DNA from: an uncultured Campylobacter sp.
GTDB lineage: Bacteria; Campylobacterota; Campylobacteria; Campylobacterales; Campylobacteraceae
Direction: 5' to 3'
Assembly (NCBI RefSeq): GCF_938017705.1
Contig: NZ_CALIIS010000101.1
Span: 1-17,197, forward strand
Length of the DNA: 17,197 nt
The notes below the pieces were generated by a model. It was given only the letters and a program-made list of their open reading frames with translations. It ran no database searches and had not been told where the DNA came from. Position numbers and translations under genes: made by a program. Positions 7,764 through 13,816 of the stretch are shown here, one piece after another; within the stretch, counting starts at the first letter, position 1, and every line of letters starts with the position of its first letter.

Positions 7764-7946
7764 ATTAAATTTTAGGTTTTGGCTGTAAGCTTGCGTGAAA
7801 TGAAAGGGCTTTCTTTATTTTAGTGGCTTTCTGGCTAAGACGATACGAGAAATTGCTACGCTACGCGCGGGTTTAAATTTTATTTGTCGCTTCCGATAAG
7901 GCTTAAATTCTTGCTCGGAGGGGGCGGGGAGGAAGGGGCTATGCTT

Positions 7947-7969
7947 GCAAAGCGCCTTTTTTGCTTTGC
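7947..7969. repeat. 7-bp inverted repeat
   Basis: GCAAAGC and GCTTTGC flank a 9-base loop ending in six T. No U-run follows on either strand, so it is a structural element rather than a clear terminator. Confidence 0.4.
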
Positions 7970-8046
7970 CCGGGCCTCGCCTCGCAACCGCAAGCAGGTC
8001 TGCCGCCCAAACCCCGCCTAGATCACTGCGCGTTAGAAGCGGCGAC

Positions 8047-8066
8047 GCTTTGTTTTTAAACAAAGC
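8047..8066. repeat. 20-bp near-perfect palindrome
   Basis: GCTTTGTTT and AAACAAAGC are separated by two T. As RNA it would form a GCTTTG/CAAAGC stem with a T/A-rich loop. Its role is unknown. Confidence 0.4.
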
Positions 8067-8221
8067 TTTGCTGGTTAAATTTAATAAATTTGGCTTCAAA
8101 TTAGACCGTAAAATTCCAAAACAGGTCCTTATTGTGAAATTTACCGGATAATAAGGCATAAAATTTTAAAATTTAGCGCAAGCCGGGTTTTGACACGCAA
8201 ATTTTATTAAAGGAGCGAACG

Positions 8222-8845
8222 ATGAGCGATTTGCCGAATTCTTAAGACGCACGGCAGCAAGATGCGCCGTATCCCGATACGAAATTTACTAAATTTTTCG
8301 GGCGACTTTACGCGGCGGTTTTTGCGCTGTTTGCGATCACGGCGCTTAGTGTATTTGCGCTACCCGAAAACATTTTAGACGTAAGCGCGGCATGCGCGGA
8401 CTTCGTTGGATTTATGAAGCGGTTTTTTCCAAATATCGCCGCGATCGGCAAAATAAGCCCGCACACGCAGCTTGCGGAATTTTACGTCGCGGCATTGTGG
8501 GTACCTATTTTAACGGCTTTCGCGCTAAGCTGCGTGTATTGTCCGATCGCCACATTCTTATACAAAAAAGAGCTTCCCGCCGTCAAGACGCAGCTATTTG
8601 TGATATTGCTCGCTATACCTTTCGCTTACTGGGCATTAAACAATTATTTCTACGCCGATTTTGCCATAAACGGCATCCCACACAAAGTAGGCAACGGGCG
8701 GACGTTTCCAACTTTTGCGAGCAGAGAGAGCCTGTTTGGTTGGCTATCGTTTTTTGGAGGCGGCTCAATGTTTTTTGGTATATCTGTTCCGATTTTATTC
8801 AGTAATATAATCCGCTGGATATACTTATCAAGAAATAAAAGCTAA
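8222..8845 (+). pseudogene. Membrane protein gene interrupted by TAA at codon 8
   Basis: AAAGGAG sits 5 bases before ATG at 8222, but the frame meets TAA at 8243-8245 after only MSDLPNS. The same frame then runs open for 199 codons to 8845 and is plainly coding: residues about 27-47 (LYAAVFALFAITALSVFA) form a transmembrane helix, with three more near 85-108, 119-140 and 163-193. The next in-frame ATG is at 8414, without a good ribosome binding site, and using it would drop the first helix and leave 143 residues. No in-frame GTG or TTG lies between. One base change (for example CAA, AAA or GAA to TAA) explains the break, so loss is recent, or the stop is read through or is a sequencing error. 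I do not recognise the family; a small integral membrane protein of unknown role. Confidence 0.7.
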
Positions 8846-8878
8846 ATTTTATGAAATCGCGGACGAATAACATTCCGC

Positions 8879-8896
8879 ACCCATAACTTTTAGGGT
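8879..8896 (+). terminator. Possible terminator after the interrupted gene
   Basis: ACCC-a-TAA and TTA-GGGT form a 7-bp stem with one bulge and a 3-base loop, followed by CATTTT, 33 bases after the stop at 8845. It lies between convergent genes. Confidence 0.35.
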
Positions 8897-9047
8897 CATT
8901 TTACGAGCGCAAAGCGAGCGGGCGATTAAATTTAAACGCTCCGGCAATTAGAGCCTTTTTGCGCGGAATTTAAGCGACCAAACTACGATTAAATTTAAAC
9001 CGCAAGCGACCGCTTTTAAATTTTAAATTTCACTAAATTTTAAAATT

Positions 9048-10220
9048 TTACTCTCGCCACGTAAGGCGAAAGGTCGTTATCTCGCCCGGCACGCTGTCGT
9101 AGGAGATAGAAAAGGAGTATTTTTTGCAGACCTCGCTTACGATGCTAAGCCCGATTCCAAAGCCGCCCTCGCTTGAGTTAAAGCGCGCAAAGCGCCTGAA
9201 AATTTCGTCGCCCTTTTTCCTGTCGATCCCCTCGCCGCTATTTGAGATCGCTAGCTCGCCGTGCCTTAGCCGCACATCCACGTAGCCGCCTGCATCGGCG
9301 TATTTTACGGCGTTGCTTAGCAGATTGTCGATCAGGCGCGAAATTTCATAGACGTTTGCGTTCATGCTCGCATCCGCAAGATCGGTTTTAAGGCTTAGTC
9401 TGCGCTTTTGAATAAACGGCGCGAAGTATTCGCAGCGCGAAGCGACGAGGCTCTTTAGATCGATCGAGCTAATCTCGCCCTCCTTATTCATACCGAAGGT
9501 TAAAAACACGAGATCCTCGTAGATGCGCGAAAGCGTCTTAGCGGCAAGGTCGATATTAGCGACGCGCTTGGCGTTGTATTCTCCAAGCTCTGCGTGCCGC
9601 ATCGTCTCGACGCTCATGGAGATAATACTAAGCGGAGTATTAATCTCGTGGGTACTATCCTTGATGAAGCGATTTAGCGTGTCAATCTTATCGTAAAGCG
9701 GCTTTGTACCTAGCCGCACCAGATAAAACGCCACGGCTAATATCACACCCAAAAGCGCTATCATCATCGCTGCGGTTTTGATACGAAGCGTTAAAATTTC
9801 GCCCTGCACGCTACTTCCAAGCAGAATGATTTTAGCTTTGGAAAAGGCGTTTCGCTCCTCCATATTTTGCAGATTCTCATAAATTCCTAGCCTTCCGCCA
9901 CTTATAAATTCCGCCTTTAGCTTCGCTTTATCAAGTGCGCCAAGCTCACCACTGCAGCCGTAAATTTCATCAGAGTTTGGCTTAAATATACACGCACTCA
10001 CGCCCTTTTCGCGCTCAAAGTCCGCTAGCGATTCCAGCCCGTCCATGCTTGCTTTCATATAGATCATCATTTTGATCTCTTTTAGCTCTTTTATCCTGTG
10101 CGAAAGTAGCGCGGCTTCGTTCATCCTGTAATTTATCTTGAAAAAATATCCCAAAAACAACGCACTTGAAATGAGATATAAAGATAGAATTTTAAGCGTT
10201 AAAGCGGTCTTTTCAGACAT
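9048..10220 (-). CDS. Sensor histidine kinase, DccS-like
   Basis: This 390-residue membrane histidine kinase senses a signal outside the cytoplasm and phosphorylates the regulator encoded just upstream. Helix 1 spans about 8-27 and helix 2 about 148-168, enclosing a ~120-residue periplasmic domain of unknown ligand. Little room is left for a HAMP domain before the H-box KDSTHEINTPLSII with His191. The N-box is LIDNLLSNAVKYA, the G1 box ISNSGEGI, the F-box IFRRFARF and the G2 box GGFGIGLSIV. In G1 an Asn (327) stands where most kinases have Asp; this occurs in some kinases and need not abolish ATP binding. Its start overlaps the regulator gene by 8 bases. Assignment as DccS rests on the promoter box and partner gene; it is not certain. 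Confidence 0.9.
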   Translation of the reverse strand: MSEKTALTLKILSLYLISSALFLGYFFKINYRMNEAALLSHRIKELKEIKMMIYMKASMDGLESLADFEREKGVSACIFKPNSDEIYGCSGELGALDKAKLKAEFISGGRLGIYENLQNMEERNAFSKAKIILLGSSVQGEILTLRIKTAAMMIALLGVILAVAFYLVRLGTKPLYDKIDTLNRFIKDSTHEINTPLSIISMSVETMRHAELGEYNAKRVANIDLAAKTLSRIYEDLVFLTFGMNKEGEISSIDLKSLVASRCEYFAPFIQKRRLSLKTDLADASMNANVYEISRLIDNLLSNAVKYADAGGYVDVRLRHGELAISNSGEGIDRKKGDEIFRRFARFNSSEGGFGIGLSIVSEVCKKYSFSISYDSVPGEITTFRLTWRE

Positions 10221-10875
10221 ACAGATACCCTGCGTTGCGGCGATTTATGATGTGCTCTTCGCCTAGGACGCGGCGTAGATTTTTGATATAAGTTCGCAGC
10301 GCTTCCTCGCTCGGAGTTTCGTCAAAAGCGTAGATCGCGGAGAAAATTTCATCCTTGCTTAAAAGCCTGTTTTTATTTTGTAAAAAAAGCGCCAATAGCT
10401 CGCGCTCTTTGTTTGAAAGCGCGACGGGCACGCCCGATCTGCGCAGCTCTTTGCTTGCAAAATAAAATTTAAACTCATCGTCAATAGTTACAAAATCATC
10501 AAAATTATGGCTGAAGTTTCGCTTTATGAGCGAATTAACGCGCAGCAGCAGCTCTTTTAATTCATACGGTTTTTTGAGATAATCGTCGCAGCCGCTTTTA
10601 AAACCGACCTCAAGGTCATCGAGCGTATTTAGCGACGTAGCAAATATCGCAGGAGTGTGATCGCCGTTCTTGCGTAGCTCTTTTAAAAGTGAAAAACCGT
10701 CGCCTTTGGGGATTTTTACGTCAAAGATAAAAAGATCAAATTTTTGCTCATAAGCAAGATCTGCAGCGCTTTGAGCGTCGCTGCAAACGCACACGTCAAA
10801 GTCTGCATTTCTTAAATATTCGCCGATGAGATCGCAAAGGGTCTCATCGTCCTCTACGAGTAAAATTTTACTCAC
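10213..10875 (-). CDS. OmpR-family response regulator, DccR-like
   Basis: A 220-residue DNA-binding response regulator. The receiver domain (1-118) has the acidic pair Asp9-Asp10, phosphoacceptor Asp52 in FIFDVKIP, Thr80 and Lys102 in DDYLKKPY. The winged-helix domain (about 127-220) ends with the recognition helix and hairpin EALRTYIKNLRRVLGEEHIINRRNAGYLYV. The start codon is GTG, overlapping the stop of the small gene upstream (TAGTG); an AAAAGAGA site precedes it. So small protein, regulator and kinase form one coupled operon. The upstream promoter carries a tandem TTCAC repeat spaced like the DccR box of C. jejuni (see that feature), which is why I suggest a DccR orthologue. Another OmpR-type regulator with the same box is possible. 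Confidence 0.92.
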   Translation of the reverse strand: MSKILLVEDDETLCDLIGEYLRNADFDVCVCSDAQSAADLAYEQKFDLFIFDVKIPKGDGFSLLKELRKNGDHTPAIFATSLNTLDDLEVGFKSGCDDYLKKPYELKELLLRVNSLIKRNFSHNFDDFVTIDDEFKFYFASKELRRSGVPVALSNKERELLALFLQNKNRLLSKDEIFSAIYAFDETPSEEALRTYIKNLRRVLGEEHIINRRNAGYLYV

Positions 10876-11117
10876 TACATCTCTTTTTTAATCTCTTTTT
10901 TCATCTCTTTTTTTGCATGAGAGCCCTTTTTAACGGCATCTTTTTTCATACCATGCGTCTCGTGCTTCATATGTTTCATCTCGGCTTTCACCTCTTTCGC
11001 ACCATTATGCATTGATGTATTGGCGTCCTTCATCTCATCTTTCATGCCCATGTCGGCAGCTACGGCAAAAGTGCCAGCAAATAGCGCACTAAGCGCAAAC
11101 AAAGTAAGTTTTTTCAT
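10875..11117 (-). CDS. Small exported Met/His/Lys-rich protein
   Basis: The 80-residue product begins with a signal peptide, MKKLTLFALSALFAGTFAVAA, with an AxA-type cleavage site near 18-21. The mature part of about 59 residues has no Cys or aromatic residue and holds 9 Met, 5 His and about 16 Lys, with patterns such as MKHMKHETHGMKK and a highly charged helical tail of KKE repeats. I chose ATG at 11117 because AAGGAG lies 6 bases upstream and the signal peptide begins there; an upstream in-frame ATG at 11195 falls before the promoter. I do not recognise a family. Met and His clusters suggest periplasmic metal (copper or silver) binding; the lysine-rich helix could instead bind anionic polymers or the cell wall. 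Being first in the operon with a two-component system suggests it is an output or a modulator of that system. Function is inference. Confidence 0.75.
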   Translation of the reverse strand: MKKLTLFALSALFAGTFAVAADMGMKDEMKDANTSMHNGAKEVKAEMKHMKHETHGMKKDAVKKGSHAKKEMKKEIKKEM

Positions 11118-11145
11118 TACGTACTCCTTAAAAAAAATTAGTGGA

Positions 11146-11178
11146 ATTATACTTCCGCAAAAGTGAAGTAAGTGTGAA
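11146..11178 (-). promoter_or_regulatory. Promoter with tandem TTCAC repeat (DccR-box-like)
   Basis: On the minus strand TTCAC (11174-11178), six bases, TTCAC (11163-11167), then 11 bases and TATAAT (11146-11151). The -10 is 29 bases before the ATG. The repeat period is 11 bp, one helical turn, and covers the -35 region, where no sigma70 -35 hexamer is seen. This is the layout of an activator site for a head-to-tail OmpR-family dimer. With flanking T it fits wTTCAC-N6-TTCACw, which I recall as the DccR box of C. jejuni. It suggests autoregulation. Confidence 0.65.
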
Positions 11179-11372
11179 ATTCCGAAAAAATTCAAATTTA
11201 AATTTAAACGCCTGTAATTTCAAACGCAGAGCGGCTTAAATGCGCTCGGTCGGTCGCGATCCCTGAAATTTAAACCATCTCGCTATGGCTAGTCGAATTC
11301 TAAACGCAAATCAAAGCTAGCCAGAGCGCACACCAACAGCGCATCGCCGAGCTTACTTTACCGCGGCGAGAT

Positions 11373-11531
11373 AAAAATTTAAACCGCCGGCGAAACTGAT
11401 TAAATTTATAATGCCACGACTCGGTCATTAAATTTAAAACGCCGCGCAAGTCTTTAAATTTGCGGCATCGCGCGAGCTTTTAAATTCGCTATGCCGCGTA
11501 AGCCCTTAAATTTAGTGCGGCGCAAGCGCAC
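11373..11531. repeat. Degenerate 26-bp tandem repeat, about six copies
   Basis: Units begin with TTAAATTT (or a one-base variant) at 11400, 11428, 11454, 11480 and 11506, with a diverged copy from 11373. Spacing is 28, 26, 26 and 26 bases. The second half of each unit is GC-rich, around GCCGCGCAAG. Units differ at several positions, so the array is old or under loose constraint. Confidence 0.65.
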
Positions 11532-11548
11532 AGTGCGCGAAATCGCAC
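11515..11548 (-). terminator. Two adjacent GTGCG/CGCAC hairpins after metN
   Basis: Directly after the metN stop, the minus strand has GTGCG-6-CGCAC (11533-11548) and then GTGCG-7-CGCAC (11515-11531), followed by TAAATTT. The arms of the two stems are the same, so they can also pair with each other (GCGCAC/GTGCGC at 11526-11538). There is no good U-run. Possibly a termination or 3' stabilising structure. Confidence 0.4.
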
Positions 11549-12538
11549 CTAGATCGCGGCGCAGCTTTTGATCTCATCCTCACTTACGATCTCGTAGATC
11601 ACGCCCGCGTTTTTGATAAACTCCTCCACGCGCGCGACGTGTGCGGGCTCTACGTTGATCACGAGGCTTCCGACGACGTTTTTATCGAGGCGCTCAAGCT
11701 TGCCCCAGACGATGTTAAAATTTATCTCCAAAGCGCGCGCCATATGCGTGATCACGCTGTCAAACGCAACCGCGGGCGGGAAAAAGAGCCTGATATTCAC
11801 GCCGCTTGCGGGCAGCACCTCCTCCTCGCCCAAAAACTCCTTCATATTCTCATCCGGGTGCAAAAATAGCGAGACGATATCGCCCGAGTTGCTCACGCGT
11901 CCGCCCTTAAGCAGGATCGCCCGCTGCGCGATGCCCTTTACGACCTCCATCTCGTGCGTAACAAGCACGATCGTGATGCCTAGTTCGCGATTGATACGGC
12001 GCAGAAGCGATAAAATTTGCGCGGTGGTGTTGGGATCAAGCGCCGAGGTCGCCTCGTCGGAAAGCAAAATTTTAGGGCTTAGTGCAAGCGCGCGCGCAAT
12101 CGCCACGCGCTGTTTTTGTCCGCCGCTAAGCTCGCTGGGGTAGGCATTTGCTTTATCCGCAAGCCCCACGAGCTCCAAAAGCTCGGCGACGCGGCGCTTT
12201 GTATGGTCCTTTGAATAGCCCCAAAACGCAAGCGGCGTGGCAACGTTTTGCGCGACGGTGCGGCGGCTCATTAGCGCGAAGTGCTGAAAAATCATACCGA
12301 TATTTTTGCGCAGCTCACGGATCTGAGCGGCGCTTAGATCTCTTACCTCCCTGCCCTCGACTTTAAGACTTCCTTCTTGATAGTCCTCAAGCTCGTTTAT
12401 GCAGCGCAGCAGCGTGCTTTTACCCGCGCCGCTGCGGCCGACGATGGCAAAAATTTCGCCCTGCTTTACTTCCAAGCTCACATCGTCGATCACGCAGGTT
12501 TTGCCGTAAAATTTCTTTAAATTTTCTATCTTTATCAC
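11549..12538 (-). CDS. metN: Methionine ABC transporter ATP-binding protein MetN
   Basis: This is the ATPase subunit of the MetNIQ importer for L- and D-methionine, on the cytoplasmic face of the inner membrane. In the 329-residue protein the nucleotide-binding domain has Walker A GRSGAGKST (34-42), Q-loop Gln85, signature LSGGQKQ (137-143), Walker B ILLSDEA (157-163) and the switch histidine in VTHEM. The C-terminal NIL domain (about 248-325) is the regulatory methionine-binding domain that distinguishes MetN from other ABC ATPases. The start codon is GTG with GAGGAAA upstream. It follows ddh by 44 bases. No metI permease is next to it; the gene downstream is not a permease, and metQ lies 4 kb away on the other strand. 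Confidence 0.92.
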   Translation of the reverse strand: MIKIENLKKFYGKTCVIDDVSLEVKQGEIFAIVGRSGAGKSTLLRCINELEDYQEGSLKVEGREVRDLSAAQIRELRKNIGMIFQHFALMSRRTVAQNVATPLAFWGYSKDHTKRRVAELLELVGLADKANAYPSELSGGQKQRVAIARALALSPKILLSDEATSALDPNTTAQILSLLRRINRELGITIVLVTHEMEVVKGIAQRAILLKGGRVSNSGDIVSLFLHPDENMKEFLGEEEVLPASGVNIRLFFPPAVAFDSVITHMARALEINFNIVWGKLERLDKNVVGSLVINVEPAHVARVEEFIKNAGVIYEIVSEDEIKSCAAI

Positions 12539-12582
12539 TCAGATTTCCTCGTTCATAATTCCGCTGAAACGCCCCCAGAAAT

Positions 12583-13569
12583 TTATAAAATTTCGCGCCT
12601 TAGCTCATCTGCGCTCTTTGGCGAAAGAAGTGCCGGAGCGATGTCAAACACGCTAAACGCGCCGCACTCGCCTCTTTGCACTAAGCGATACGCCGCGCGG
12701 GCGTAAGCTACGAGCACGCTTGCGGTAAATTCGGGATTTGAATCAAGCTTTAGCGAAAACTCGATCAAATGTTTATTTTCGCCGCGCTCGCCCGTCGCTC
12801 CGCTTCGCAAAACAAATCCTCCGTGAGGGATGCCGCCGTGCTCTTTTTTAAGCGTCGCAATATCGATAAAATGCACGCTCGTATCGTAGTCGGAGAAGTA
12901 ATTGGGCATCGTTTTTATCTCACGCTCGATGCGCGCTTTATCGGCGCCGTCCTGCGCCACGACGTAGCACTCGCGCAGGTGTTTTTCGCGCGTGCTAAGA
13001 CTCGGGTTTTCACCCGCGCGAACTCGCTCCAAGGCGCTATCTATCGGTACGGTGTATTGGCGCGCATCCACGACGCCCTCGATCCTGCGGATGGCGTCGG
13101 AGTGGCCTTGGCTCACGCCTTTGCCCCAAAACGTGTAGCTGCTGCCGTTTTGCAGCACGCTCTCGCCAAATAGACGGCTTAGCGAAAATAGACCCGGATC
13201 CCAGCCTACGGCGATGATACCAACTTTTCCGCCCGCTTTGGCGGCGGCGTCTACCGCGGCGAAGTGCTCTGGGATTTTTGCGTGCGTATCGAAGCTATCT
13301 ACGACGTTAAAGCTCTGCGCAAACTCTGGCGTCTGCGTCGGTAGATCCGTTGCGCTGCCGCCGCAAAGCACCAAAACGTCAAATTCGCCCTTGTGCGATA
13401 AAATTTCATCCGCGCTAAATACCGGCGCGCCGCATGTTTGCACGCTGTGCGGCTCGCGGCGAGAAAACACCGCCGAAAGCTGCAAATCCTTGCTATTTCG
13501 CGCGGCAAGCTCTACGCCGCGACCTAAATTTCCATATCCCAAAACCGCTATTTTTATTTTTTCGCTCAT
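12583..13569 (-). CDS. ddh: meso-Diaminopimelate dehydrogenase
   Basis: Ddh reductively aminates tetrahydrodipicolinate to meso-diaminopimelate in one NADPH-dependent step, bypassing the acylated route, for lysine and peptidoglycan. The 328-residue protein begins with a Rossmann motif, VLGYGNLGRGVE (9-20). It then has the conserved VDSFDTHAKIPEH, the stretch VGWDPGLFSLSRLF of the substrate domain, FWGKGVSQGHSDAIRR, PNYFSDYDTSVHFI and HGGFVLRSG, all features of this family. Length matches the roughly 320-330 residues known. ATG at 13569 follows AAGGA. Most Campylobacter rely on the succinylase route as I recall, so the gene may have been acquired; its codon use looks like that of its neighbours. 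It sits between a small membrane protein gene and metN. Confidence 0.92.
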   Translation of the reverse strand: MSEKIKIAVLGYGNLGRGVELAARNSKDLQLSAVFSRREPHSVQTCGAPVFSADEILSHKGEFDVLVLCGGSATDLPTQTPEFAQSFNVVDSFDTHAKIPEHFAAVDAAAKAGGKVGIIAVGWDPGLFSLSRLFGESVLQNGSSYTFWGKGVSQGHSDAIRRIEGVVDARQYTVPIDSALERVRAGENPSLSTREKHLRECYVVAQDGADKARIEREIKTMPNYFSDYDTSVHFIDIATLKKEHGGIPHGGFVLRSGATGERGENKHLIEFSLKLDSNPEFTASVLVAYARAAYRLVQRGECGAFSVFDIAPALLSPKSADELRREIL

Positions 13570-13597
13570 TTTTTATCCTTGATAAATTTTAAAATTT

Positions 13598-13617
13598 AGC
13601 GCGTAAAACGGCGCGCT
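13598..13617 (-). terminator. Hairpin between the small membrane protein gene and ddh
   Basis: AGCGCG and CGCGCT form a 6-bp stem with an 8-base loop, followed on the minus strand by AAATTTTAAAATTT. It could partly end transcription from upstream or attenuate ddh. The U-run is imperfect. Confidence 0.35.
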
Positions 13618-13629
13618 GCCGATGAAATT

Positions 13630-13776
13630 TTACCTCAGTAGGAAATAATAAATCACGTATAACCAACTTAAAAATCCGTGGATTATCGCCCACATTATGC
13701 TTTTATTGACTCCCCATGATAGTGCGACGGCTATGACCGTGCCTAAAGTAAATCCACCTATACTACCTTTTGACAT
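13630..13776 (-). CDS. 48-residue small membrane protein
   Basis: ATG at 13776 is preceded by GGAGAAAAAT (GGAG about 6 bases upstream), and the frame runs 48 codons to TAA. The product starts MSKGSIGGFTLGTVIAVALSW and ends GFLSWLYVIYYFLLR. It has two hydrophobic segments, about 7-22 and 28-46, joined by GVNKS, so it is probably a helical hairpin in the inner membrane. Conserved-looking glycines, tryptophans and the IHGFLSWLYVIYY end suggest a real, constrained gene; I have an impression of similar short open reading frames in other bacteria but no named family. It sits 40 bases after valS and 60 before ddh on the same strand. Function is unknown. Confidence 0.75.
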   Translation of the reverse strand: MSKGSIGGFTLGTVIAVALSWGVNKSIMWAIIHGFLSWLYVIYYFLLR

Positions 13777-13816
13777 ATTTTTCTCCTTGATTTAAATTTA
13801 GACTCAAACGAGCGGG

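Larger units (their letters stand above)
7695..8221. other. Long intergenic region with hairpins
   Basis: No gene is supported here. Frames open on both strands (minus 7815-8159 and plus 7945-8151) overlap each other, lack good ribosome binding sites and give low-complexity, arginine/lysine/proline-rich products. The region contains two strong inverted repeats: GCAAAGC/GCTTTGC (7947-7969) and a 20-bp near-palindrome at 8047-8066. GAGGGGGCGGGGAGG around 7918-7932 is a purine-rich patch. The last bases carry AAAGGAG (8210-8216), the ribosome binding site of the interrupted gene that follows. A remnant of a degraded gene or repeat element is possible. Confidence 0.5.
11196..11548. other. Intergenic region with tandem repeats and stem-loops
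   Basis: There is no supported gene here. The left part holds two weak inverted repeats (TGGCTAG/CTAGCCA at 11286-11323; TCGCCG/CGGCGA at 11344-11369). The right part is a 26-bp tandem repeat and a pair of GC hairpins just after metN. Confidence 0.6.

Noticed and set aside
7945..8151. 68-codon plus-strand frame as a gene
   Set aside because: Starts inside an inverted repeat without a ribosome binding site; product resembles random translation of GC-rich then AT-rich DNA.
7815..8159. 114-codon minus-strand frame as a gene
   Set aside because: Low-complexity, basic product without recognisable domain, no good ribosome binding site, overlapped by an equally weak plus-strand frame, and containing hairpins.
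8190..8195. TTGACA as a -35 box for the interrupted membrane gene
   Set aside because: The position 17 bases downstream is the ribosome binding site AGGAG, with no -10 hexamer.
8392..8805. 137-codon plus-strand frame as a gene
   Set aside because: Out of frame with the clear membrane-protein coding sequence at 8222-8845; Arg/Cys-rich shadow product.
11373..11531. CRISPR array
   Set aside because: Units are contiguous at 26 bp with no unique spacers, and units differ from one another; no cas genes nearby.
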